This document shows, one piece after another, positions 17,997 through 26,791 of a stretch of DNA of 63,696 bases (its first letter is position 1; every line of letters begins with the position of its first letter). Below the pieces are notes generated by a model that was not told where the DNA came from, searched no databases, and saw only the letters and a list, made by a program, of their open reading frames with translations. Both the position numbers and the translations under genes were made by a program. The stretch is from Candidatus Woesearchaeota archaeon (GTDB taxonomy: Archaea > Nanobdellota > Nanobdellia > Woesearchaeales > GW2011-AR4): contig JAGVXT010000011.1 of the NCBI GenBank assembly GCA_018303655.1, forward strand, positions 1 to 63,696. The letters are read 5' to 3'.

Positions 17997-19172
17997 TTAC
18001 CCGCATGCTGCAACAACAAGCTTTACAGGCTTGCCATTGTAAAATACAATTCTTGTTACCTTGACTAATGTGCCGCTTTCGCAGCTGACGCTTGCCCCTA
18101 TCTCAATTTTCAGCTGAGGTGAGCCAGAAGCGCATGTAACATAATGAGTTGAATTGTAGTCCCTTACCCAGCCCGGCTGGGAATTGTCGCACGCTGCTTT
18201 AGAAACATTGTCATAGAAAGTGCAGCCGTTTCTTCCATCGCAAGATGCGTGGATAAGATTGTCATCGGCAAATGTGCAGTCTGCTTCGCATGGAGTTCCC
18301 AGTACTAACGAGCTTCCGCTTTCTTCTCCAAAGTTTGCTGTAGTTGTTTGTTGGGGATTGACATAAACATTGCTTTTTGTTTGAGAAGCATAACTTGGAT
18401 GAGAAGCAACTAAATTATATGAGCCGCAGTTAATTAGTGATATTAGGTAGTTGCCTTGCTGGTTTGTGGTAGATGAACTGATTGTTGTTAAGCCTCTTCT
18501 TGCGCTTATATCAGCCCCGCTGACAAGCTGCCCATTCTGGTTTGTTAGAGTCCCATTTATTGAGCCGTCGCAGTCAGAGTCAGCGCAATCAACTAAGCCA
18601 TCACAATCATTATCCAAGCTATCTGCGCATGCTGTTTCTGTTGCTGTTTTTGTTGAATCAAAAACTCCAGCTGCATTGTCGCAAAGAGAATCGCCGCATT
18701 GTGCATCTACACCATCGCCATCTGAGTCTGTGCCGGCGTTTTGCCACTGGTTGCAAGAATTACATGTCTGATAGCGGTTATTGATGCATTGAGTTTGTCC
18801 AGGCGAGCATGAGCCTTGGACACTGCAAGAGCCATCACATTGTATTGTGCCTCCGCAAGAGCCGCATGCCAGCCCATAATCAGCTGGAGTTGAAATGCTG
18901 CAAGAGCCATCACATAAAACTACACCACCACACGAACCACAGCTTTGTCCTTGATTTGCAACACAGCAAGCACCACAAGCTGGTTCAGTTGCGCATGTCT
19001 CAGTTGCTCCGCAGACGCCGTCTCCTGGAGCATCGCCACCGCCACCACCACCGCCAGAATCGCCGCCTGATTGAGTCTCCCCGGTTGGATCACCAGTAGC
19101 AGAATAAACGCTATAGATTAAAATAAAAAGAATAAATGCAAGAATCCCAATCCTAAGATACCTAAAGTTCAT
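17997..19172 (-). CDS. secreted Cys-rich protein with carboxypeptidase-regulatory-like domain
   Basis: Signal peptide, repeated CGSCGGxxxCDGSC, GTLTNQNGQLVSGADISARRGLTT. Confidence 0.7.
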   Translation of the reverse strand: MNFRYLRIGILAFILFILIYSVYSATGDPTGETQSGGDSGGGGGGGDAPGDGVCGATETCATEPACGACCVANQGQSCGSCGGVVLCDGSCSISTPADYGLACGSCGGTIQCDGSCSVQGSCSPGQTQCINNRYQTCNSCNQWQNAGTDSDGDGVDAQCGDSLCDNAAGVFDSTKTATETACADSLDNDCDGLVDCADSDCDGSINGTLTNQNGQLVSGADISARRGLTTISSSTTNQQGNYLISLINCGSYNLVASHPSYASQTKSNVYVNPQQTTTANFGEESGSSLVLGTPCEADCTFADDNLIHASCDGRNGCTFYDNVSKAACDNSQPGWVRDYNSTHYVTCASGSPQLKIEIGASVSCESGTLVKVTRIVFYNGKPVKLVVAACG

Positions 19173-19204
19173 TTTATTCAGTTTGCATTACTTTTTTTCA
19201 AAAT

Positions 19205-20008
19205 TTATTTGTCCATACTTTCTAATACTTTTGCATTTCGTATTGCCTTGATATAGTTTGGATTTATCAATAAAGTTTTTTTATTGTACTCCAATGACTT
19301 TTCAAAGTTTCCATTATTACCATAAGCAGCGCCTAAACCATTTAATGCTAAGTAATCATTTGGATTCATCTCAACAGCCTTCTCGTAATACTTAATTGAA
19401 TTATTCCAGTCACGCAAGTTAAAATAAGCAGCCCCTAAATACCTATAGACAAATTGGTTACTGGGATTGATTTCAAGGGATTTATTATAATTTTGTATAG
19501 CTTTATTAAAATGCGCCAGTTCGTGATACGATAAGCCAATTCCGTCATATGATAAATCATCATTCGGATTTAATTGCAAAGCTTTTTTAAACTTCCTGAT
19601 TGCTTCATTGAATTCTTTTATGCGATAATAGGAAAAACCCAGCCTGCGGTGAATTTCCGCATCATTTGGGTTTATTTTAATGGAATTTGCATATTCTTTG
19701 ACAGCGTCGTAATAATCTGCATTAGCGTAATGCGCAAGAGCAAGCTCATTGTATGCTTCTCCATTTTTTGGATTTAACCTGACCGCTTCTTTAAATTCAC
19801 CTATTGCCTTATCAGTTTGATCTTTTTGCAAAAATAGTCTTCCTTGTTCAAAATGAAAATTTGATTCTTCATTTAGTTTAGGCAAGTTATAAAATTTGTA
19901 ATAAACAACAGAAAGGGTTACGAGAAGAATGAGTATTGCAATAATAAATTGTTTATTATGCCATTTATCCTTTTTATTGCTATTGCTATAGGGCCTCTTT
20001 TTTTCCAT
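19205..20008 (-). CDS. membrane-anchored TPR repeat protein
   Basis: Multiple ~34-aa repeats with AxxxYxxAixINPNDAxA pattern. Confidence 0.9.
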   Translation of the reverse strand: MEKKRPYSNSNKKDKWHNKQFIIAILILLVTLSVVYYKFYNLPKLNEESNFHFEQGRLFLQKDQTDKAIGEFKEAVRLNPKNGEAYNELALAHYANADYYDAVKEYANSIKINPNDAEIHRRLGFSYYRIKEFNEAIRKFKKALQLNPNDDLSYDGIGLSYHELAHFNKAIQNYNKSLEINPSNQFVYRYLGAAYFNLRDWNNSIKYYEKAVEMNPNDYLALNGLGAAYGNNGNFEKSLEYNKKTLLINPNYIKAIRNAKVLESMDK

Positions 20009-20129
20009 CTATGCTTTACCTCAATAACTAATATTTATCATATTTAAATAGATTTCGTTTTAAAAACATTTTTCAATGAAACTCTTCCGATTCCATTTCA
20101 TTTCATCGGTAGTTTCTTATCCGTTGGTT

Positions 20130-20960
20130 GGATTGCTTTGATGCTTTGAGCATAGGCTTCCTGAAGATTCTCAGAACATAAATTTTTCCCGCTTTGCGGT
20201 CGGCTAAAATCAAATTTATATGAAATTATGCTAGGATTTCTTCACGCCTAAAAATTTATTGTTCTCGAGAATCGAGGATAAATCCTCTGGCGGCGGCGAA
20301 GCTGCCGGAGGAAAAAATGGCAAGGACAAATACGAACTGGTATGTAGTAGACTTATTTAAGGACATGGCGGAAAAAATTGACTGCAAGGAGCATTTCGAC
20401 CCAAGGGAGTTTGACATCACCATTGAGAAGATTTCCAAAGTGAGAAGGACAAGAAATGCCGCTTACAATATAAACTTCCACTTTGTTTGGATACCGAAGA
20501 CAAGGGCAAAAATACTTGTCGAGCCGTTTAAGTCTGACGTAAAGCATTTCCTAATGGAAAAATGCCAAGAGAGAGAATGGGATCCGTTGGCATTGCAAGT
20601 AATGCCAGACCATATTCATTTTTTCCTTTCAGCTCCGCCGAAATGGGCGCCTTCAAAGATAATGCAGGAGCTGAAAACGTACAGCTCAAGGCTGCTGAGG
20701 AGAAAATACTCAATTATAAGGGAAATGAGAACATCTCCTGACTTTTGGGCGTCTGGATATTATGTTGGTACAGCAGGGCACATCACTGCAGAGAGTGTTG
20801 CAAGATATATTGCTGAACAGAATAAGAAGCTTGAAGGAAAATGGCATTTGTTTGACTTGGAGCCGTTTGAATATGATATTTTCGACGGCAGATTGAGAGT
20901 GCCAAAAGACCAGTCTAGGTTAAGCAATTTTGTTTGATGCGCTTTGAGCGCATGGTGGGC
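20130..20960 (+). mobile_element. IS200-like single-gene element with subterminal hairpins
   Basis: TnpA ORF bracketed by ATGCT-TTG-AGCAT (20141-20153) and ATGCGCT-TTG-AGCGCAT (20937-20953); extra hairpins upstream (20189-20199). Exact ends not determined. Confidence 0.6.
20317..20937 (+). CDS. tnpA: IS200/RAYT-like Y1 HUH transposase
   Basis: NFHFVWIPKTRAK..., HUH motif PDHIHFFLSAPPKWAPSKIMQELKTYSS, YIAEQNKK catalytic-Tyr region. Confidence 0.9.
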   Translation: MARTNTNWYVVDLFKDMAEKIDCKEHFDPREFDITIEKISKVRRTRNAAYNINFHFVWIPKTRAKILVEPFKSDVKHFLMEKCQEREWDPLALQVMPDHIHFFLSAPPKWAPSKIMQELKTYSSRLLRRKYSIIREMRTSPDFWASGYYVGTAGHITAESVARYIAEQNKKLEGKWHLFDLEPFEYDIFDGRLRVPKDQSRLSNFV

Positions 20961-21185
20961 ATACATCTACCCCACTATCGTGGGAAGGTTTAAGCCCACA
21001 GATTCTAAAAGAAATGTGTATAAATGCTCCCTTGAGTATACTCACCCACAAAAATTATTTAGTATTGTTGCGAGTTCGTAATAGTCAACAACAAACAATA
21101 CATAAACCCTAATTACTTTGTTGGTTGACTATATTATAAACTAACAGCTATATCGTATACAAATTAGTATAGAACATGAGTAAAT

Positions 21186-22520
21186 CTATACTCTGTACAA
21201 CTCAGGCTTGTACGGATTCTTAATTGGAGCTGTTAAAATAGGACCTCTAAATTCTTTGAACTCGCTTAATTTCTCCAGATAACTATCTGCTCTGCTTGCC
21301 GACAATTTGCCATCAAATCGCTTCTTTAGTTTTCCTTCAATGAGCAAGATATGGTAGTAATAAAGCACGCTCTGCATTAAGCCCCTAAATTCAGCTACCG
21401 GCATTGACAACTCTTGCCTTAATCCGCCAAGGAATCTTCTGAATTCCTTGTCTTTCTCCCAGGTTGCTGTGTCATATTCCTTCCCCTGCCTGTAATTAAC
21501 ACTGTAATTGCAAATTTTAACTCTTTTGCCATCAACATTCTTGCCCACTACACAATATTCCGCAAATCTGGCTGGATCTGCCGAATGCGCAGTCGCAGCT
21601 TGCCCAGTTCTTTCGTTTCTTGTTGTATATTGGTTATTTGGTTCCGCGTAAGGAGGAACCTTCAACGAGAACGCTAAGTGGTGCCAGCCTTTAGCTAATG
21701 TTCCTGTATTTCCTGCCTCTCCAATTTCATCCTCTGGTGTAAGTATGGTTCCTCTTTGGACTATTCCCTCTTTTATAATTCGCCCACTAACTTTTTTCAT
21801 ATGTGAATATTGCGTAGCGAAGCCAAGTCCGTGCCTCATGATTACATACCATCCAATAGGTGAATTATATCCTGCAGCAGAAACATCTCCTATGGCAGCA
21901 GGAACTGCTTTTGTGCTTCCATCGCGCTTTGCCGCAATATCCATATTTCCTGGAGATCCTTCTTTTACTACCTGATTCCAGTCACCTGGGATATCCTGTA
22001 AAATAGTCGAATTCATAGGAGGGTAATCTTGTTCTGTAATATGAGGGCCTGTAGGCCTATGGAGGCTCTTTGGAGAATCGTAGCCGTCATTGTGTCTGGT
22101 AATTAGTGTCTGCGAAAAAGGACTACAAGCAGCGAGAATGCCTGCAAGGCCGCCTGTAAGAAATGTTCTTCTGCTCAAGTCATCACTTGAAACCCTGTTC
22201 AATAAAGAACGCATCTGTTTGAAAAGGGGATTGGGCGAATCTGCGTAAACATGGCTTGAACCTATTGCCAAAGCTGCAAGATAGGCAATTACATTTCTTC
22301 TTGCCGCGACGTCGTAATCAGGCAAAACCGCCTCTATAATTTTGGGCCGCTCTCTTGCGATTGATTCTAACCCTGTTAATTGTACATCGCTTAGATCTAA
22401 ATCATCTAATTCTTCAATAGGTTTTCCTTGCATATCCAAAATCATTCTCCCACCACTGATGCTTATATCTAGAATCATATAAATTCTTCTATTTATAAAT
22501 CTTTCTATCTTTACTAACAT
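21186..22520 (-). CDS. M23 (LytM-like) peptidase-domain protein with internal Tat/lipobox motif
   Basis: SRRTFLTGGLAGILAACSPF; GWYVIMRHGLGFATQYSHMKKV...EIGEAGNTGTLAKGWHHLAFSL. Confidence 0.75.
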   Translation of the reverse strand: MLVKIERFINRRIYMILDISISGGRMILDMQGKPIEELDDLDLSDVQLTGLESIARERPKIIEAVLPDYDVAARRNVIAYLAALAIGSSHVYADSPNPLFKQMRSLLNRVSSDDLSRRTFLTGGLAGILAACSPFSQTLITRHNDGYDSPKSLHRPTGPHITEQDYPPMNSTILQDIPGDWNQVVKEGSPGNMDIAAKRDGSTKAVPAAIGDVSAAGYNSPIGWYVIMRHGLGFATQYSHMKKVSGRIIKEGIVQRGTILTPEDEIGEAGNTGTLAKGWHHLAFSLKVPPYAEPNNQYTTRNERTGQAATAHSADPARFAEYCVVGKNVDGKRVKICNYSVNYRQGKEYDTATWEKDKEFRRFLGGLRQELSMPVAEFRGLMQSVLYYYHILLIEGKLKKRFDGKLSASRADSYLEKLSEFKEFRGPILTAPIKNPYKPELYRV

Positions 22521-22589
22521 AAAGTAGTAAAATTATATTAAATCATTATTAAGAAAAACTTAAATAGTACAGATTTTTTACTTGAAGCA

Positions 22590-24086
22590 ATGAAAAAAAG
22601 AAAATACAAGATTAAGAGAGTTGTGAAATTTTTTATATTTTTAATCGTGATTTTGGTTTTGTTTAGTATTCTAAAAGTTATATCAAATAAAAAAAATAAA
22701 GATGATTTTGATTATAAATGCCCTGATTGCAATGTAATTTTAATAGAGGTAACAAATCTTATGTATGACCATTTGGGCATGGGCGGCTATTCCAGAAACA
22801 CAAGTCCCAACATAGACAAATTTGCTGAAGAAAGTGTTGTCTTTGAAAATGCATTTTCTCCTGCAAGCTGGACGCTGCCTTCCGGGATTTCCACATTTAC
22901 TTCTTTATACCCGTTTACCCACAAAGTTGTGGATCGGTCTTTAAACTCCACGCTTAATCCAAAAATTATAACACTGGCCGACATCCTAAGGGAGAATGGT
23001 TATAAGACCGCAGCTTTTACTGGAGGTTTTGATTACAGCCCAAGATTTGGCCTCACTAACAGGTTTGATGTGGAATCCTCTGGAGAGGAACATGTTCCGA
23101 GAGAAAATGAGAATAGCTCATTAACCGGTTATGGCGTATTCGCCTCAAGCGCTCCCGCAGCGTTGGAGTGGTTAAAGAACAACAAGGACAACGAATTTTT
23201 CTTGTTTGTCCAAGGTTTTGATGTGCATTGCCCGTATACACCCCCTCAACCTTTCGATAAACTTTATGACCCTGAATATAAAGGAAATATTGATTTTTCA
23301 TATTGTTATTGGACATTTGATAGAACCGAGCCTAAAATCGATAGAGGCAGGAAGTATTATACGGCGGTAAAATCCGTCTATCCAGTTACGCGAAATGAAG
23401 TAAGACTATATGACGAAGATATAAAGCATATGGTGGCATTGTATGATGGTGAGATAAATTATGTTGATTCAGTTCTAGGAGAATTTTTAGACGGGGTTAA
23501 GGAGATGGAATTGTCGGATAATACTATAATAATTCTAACTTCTGAGCACGGCGATATGTTCGGAAAACACGGCAGGTTTGAGCGGGGAGGCTCTTTAACA
23601 GGCACTTTTTATGATGATGTTGTTCACGTTCCGTTAATAATATATCACCCAAAGTTGAAGCCGAAAAGAGTAAATGGTTTGGCGCAATCAATGGATATAA
23701 TGCCAACTGTTCTTGATTTTTTAAGCATTCCGATTAGTAATTCGATTCAGGGAAAAGGTTTATTGCCCCTCATTGTTAATAATACAGATATCCACGATTT
23801 TATTCTTGGTGGTTCTTTGTATAATGCATATAGCGATATTTTAGTTAACCAAAGTTCTAGAATAGAATTTGTAAGAAGCAAAGAATGGAAGTTAATAAGG
23901 GAAGAACTCTTCTTGGACAATAACAGCACAGAAGAAAACTATGAGTTATACCTTTTAAAACAAGATCCAGATGAATTAAATGATATATATAACTCACAAT
24001 ATCCTGAAATTAAAAAAGTTAGAAATGATTTGAAAGAAAAATTATTTAAATGGCTGCAGCAATTCGACAGCATCCAACCAAAATAA
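22590..24086 (+). CDS. sulfatase family protein
   Basis: PDCNVILIEVTNLMYDHLGMGGYSRNTSPNIDKFA; TSEHGDMFGKHGRF. Confidence 0.9.
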   Translation: MKKRKYKIKRVVKFFIFLIVILVLFSILKVISNKKNKDDFDYKCPDCNVILIEVTNLMYDHLGMGGYSRNTSPNIDKFAEESVVFENAFSPASWTLPSGISTFTSLYPFTHKVVDRSLNSTLNPKIITLADILRENGYKTAAFTGGFDYSPRFGLTNRFDVESSGEEHVPRENENSSLTGYGVFASSAPAALEWLKNNKDNEFFLFVQGFDVHCPYTPPQPFDKLYDPEYKGNIDFSYCYWTFDRTEPKIDRGRKYYTAVKSVYPVTRNEVRLYDEDIKHMVALYDGEINYVDSVLGEFLDGVKEMELSDNTIIILTSEHGDMFGKHGRFERGGSLTGTFYDDVVHVPLIIYHPKLKPKRVNGLAQSMDIMPTVLDFLSIPISNSIQGKGLLPLIVNNTDIHDFILGGSLYNAYSDILVNQSSRIEFVRSKEWKLIREELFLDNNSTEENYELYLLKQDPDELNDIYNSQYPEIKKVRNDLKEKLFKWLQQFDSIQPK

Positions 24087-24140
24087 TCAAATCAAAAACT
24101 ATAATAAAACTTTTAACAAACTTAAGAAGAGGCATATCAA

Positions 24141-26129
24141 ATGGGATTCTCAAAAACAGCTTATTCTATATTAATTTTAATGAGTATTCTTATTTTATCC
24201 TCTTGTCAAACTCAGCCCAAAATATCAGAACCAAAATCAATTGAGCCTATAAAGCTTTATTGGTTCATCCCGGATGGCATGCGTGCAGATCCAGAGCTGT
24301 TCAATATTTACAAATGGGCAGAAGAGGGAAAGCTGCCTAATATAAAGAAAATGATAGATAATGGAGCTTATGGATATTCAATTCCTGACTTCCCGTCACA
24401 TACTCCAGTTAATTTTGCCTCACTCTTGACCGGGGCTCATCCAAATGTTCACGGTGTTGCGGACGGACCGATGCACATAGAAGGTTTTCCGCTTAACAAG
24501 CCGTCAGTTGCAGGATTTTCGTCTGTCGCTAAAAAAGTTTCCCCAATTTGGACTGTCCTGGAGAATGCTGGCAAGAAAGTGGTGCTTTTGTCAATGCCGG
24601 GCTCAACCCCGCCGGAACTTAAAAAAGGCGTTACAATCCGAGGAAGATGGGGCAACTGGGGTTCTGATGATGCTGCATTGATTTTCGAGCCCAAAGAAAA
24701 ACAGGCTGAGATGAAAGATGTTGGAGCCGGCTTCAAATTATTTTACTTAGGCGATACTCTGACTAAATTCGTCGACTCTAAACCAGCAGAAAATTTCCAT
24801 ACGGTTAAATCTTACAATAAAATCAAAGAAGCAAAATTATCAGCGCATGGTTTGGATATTTATGCTTTTATAATTGACAGCAGCAACGACGGCAAGGTTA
24901 ACTATGATAAGGTAGCCTTTTCTTTCGGCGAAGATAAACCGGCATTCTCCATAAGTAATCAAGGGGTTTGGACTGACTGGATACAGGTAAATCTTAGCTA
25001 CAATGGTCAACCTTATGCATCAAATATTAAGATGAAGGTAATAAAGGTTTGGAATGATGGAACATTTAGAATCAGGGTGTTATACAATAATTTGAACAAA
25101 TTCGTTACTGAGCCAGAGTCTGTGGCAAAGGAAATGACTGATGAACTTGGGCCTATGGTTGATTTTGTTGACAATTTTCCGCCCCAGCTTATCTATGAGC
25201 CGGAAGACAAGCAAGCTTTTTTAGACGAGGCCCAAATGTCTTTGGATTACCATAAAAACGCCGCTGATTTTATTTTTAACCGTTATCATCCCGACGTTTT
25301 CCTGCAGGACATTTATACCCCGAACCAGATGCTCACAAGCAGATGGTGGATGAGGTATATTGACCCGCAAAGCCCGGATTATTCCAAAGATAAAAGCACA
25401 GACGCGATGGGCGATGTCCTAAAAATGTACCAGGGGCTGGATGCAATTATTGGCGAGGCACTCAAGCACGATGACGGCAACACTATATTTGTACTGAGCT
25501 CTGACCATGGGATTATCCTTCAGAGAAGAGTAATGGCCTTAAATAATCTCTTTGCAAGCAAGAGATGGCTCAAATATTCAATTAATCCGGAAACCGGTGA
25601 AACTAAAATTGATTGGAACAATACCCAAGTTATTTACCTGCAAACCAACAATATTTATATAAATCCAAATGGGCTTGCGGGTCCTTACAAAAGAGCCTCG
25701 GGCAAAGCCTACGAGCAATTAAGAAGCGAAGTGATAGAATCACTAGTATCTCTTCAAGACAGCGACGGGACGAAACCGCTTGCTAAGGTGATGACTTGGG
25801 AAGACACGCCAAAGTTTACAGAATTGCCAACAGACAGAATAGGGGATTTGGTATTTGAAGTCGCGATAGGATATGGATTTAGCGAAGGGGTGAATCCCAA
25901 GCTGGCAGTGTTCTACGACTCTTTAACCTCCGGCAATAAGCAGGCTTATGACCCAAAAACTAACGGCATGCAGACCCCATTTGTGATTATGGGGCCGGGA
26001 GTGAAGAAAGGGTACAAATTAAATATTGACATCAACCACGTAGACCAGATGCCAACATTGCTCATGCTCATGAATATCAGCATACCTGATTATGTGCAAG
26101 GCAAAGTTTTAGAGCAAATTTTGAAATAA
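24141..26129 (+). CDS. alkaline phosphatase superfamily / type I phosphodiesterase, lipoprotein
   Basis: LILSSCQTQP lipobox; FIPDGMRADPELF; FPSHTPVNFASLLTGAHPNVHGV; SSDHG. Confidence 0.85.
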   Translation: MGFSKTAYSILILMSILILSSCQTQPKISEPKSIEPIKLYWFIPDGMRADPELFNIYKWAEEGKLPNIKKMIDNGAYGYSIPDFPSHTPVNFASLLTGAHPNVHGVADGPMHIEGFPLNKPSVAGFSSVAKKVSPIWTVLENAGKKVVLLSMPGSTPPELKKGVTIRGRWGNWGSDDAALIFEPKEKQAEMKDVGAGFKLFYLGDTLTKFVDSKPAENFHTVKSYNKIKEAKLSAHGLDIYAFIIDSSNDGKVNYDKVAFSFGEDKPAFSISNQGVWTDWIQVNLSYNGQPYASNIKMKVIKVWNDGTFRIRVLYNNLNKFVTEPESVAKEMTDELGPMVDFVDNFPPQLIYEPEDKQAFLDEAQMSLDYHKNAADFIFNRYHPDVFLQDIYTPNQMLTSRWWMRYIDPQSPDYSKDKSTDAMGDVLKMYQGLDAIIGEALKHDDGNTIFVLSSDHGIILQRRVMALNNLFASKRWLKYSINPETGETKIDWNNTQVIYLQTNNIYINPNGLAGPYKRASGKAYEQLRSEVIESLVSLQDSDGTKPLAKVMTWEDTPKFTELPTDRIGDLVFEVAIGYGFSEGVNPKLAVFYDSLTSGNKQAYDPKTNGMQTPFVIMGPGVKKGYKLNIDINHVDQMPTLLMLMNISIPDYVQGKVLEQILK

Positions 26130-26146
26130 AACATCAAAACAAATTA

Positions 26147-26764
26147 TTATTTTTTACATTCAAAGGATTTGATGAAGTTAATATAATCTTCTTTAAATTC
26201 GTCCTTTGGCATAAACAACTCCACTTGAAACAAGCTTTTGCCCTTCTCACAATAAATCCACGTTAAAATTGCCTTATATTTTATCAAATCTTCAGCGCAA
26301 GCCCCATATATCAATCTGTCTGTGGCAAAAATTTCATAGTAAGTTGTTTCAAAATCATCAATCTTTGTTTGCTTAACTTCGGGTTTGAATCGCTCAGGGC
26401 ACTCCAAGGTATTCGTAATAAAATCCGGATAGGGGGCAGCTATACTCAAAAATAAAGAGTCCGTGATGTATTTTTTATTTCTGATATAATCTTCAGCAGT
26501 TTTTTCGTCTATTTTAGTCAGAATTTCCAACCTTATTATTTTATTTTCATTTATCGCCATTAATTTATTTTCGTTTTCCGTTTGTTGAATAAGTGAAACG
26601 TTTACAATGAAATTTTCTGTCCCTTTCCAGGAAACTTTAAATTTATTTAAATATGCCTGCAGGTCATTTCTGTTTTTTGTATTGTAGTTTATTGAAAAGT
26701 GCAATAAAAAAAGAATTAAAAAAAATATAAGAGATAGCAAAATAAGCTTGTTTTTTTTCTCCAT
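26147..26764 (-). CDS. hypothetical membrane-anchored protein
   Basis: ORF with N-terminal TM. Confidence 0.55.
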   Translation of the reverse strand: MEKKNKLILLSLIFFLILFLLHFSINYNTKNRNDLQAYLNKFKVSWKGTENFIVNVSLIQQTENENKLMAINENKIIRLEILTKIDEKTAEDYIRNKKYITDSLFLSIAAPYPDFITNTLECPERFKPEVKQTKIDDFETTYYEIFATDRLIYGACAEDLIKYKAILTWIYCEKGKSLFQVELFMPKDEFKEDYINFIKSFECKK

Positions 26765-26791
26765 TTTTAAATTTTATATAATTAGTTATTT

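Noticed and set aside
18700-19100. Repetitive DNA in the Cys-rich secreted protein
   Set aside because: Explained by tandem CGSCGG..CDGSC protein repeats and a Gly-rich linker
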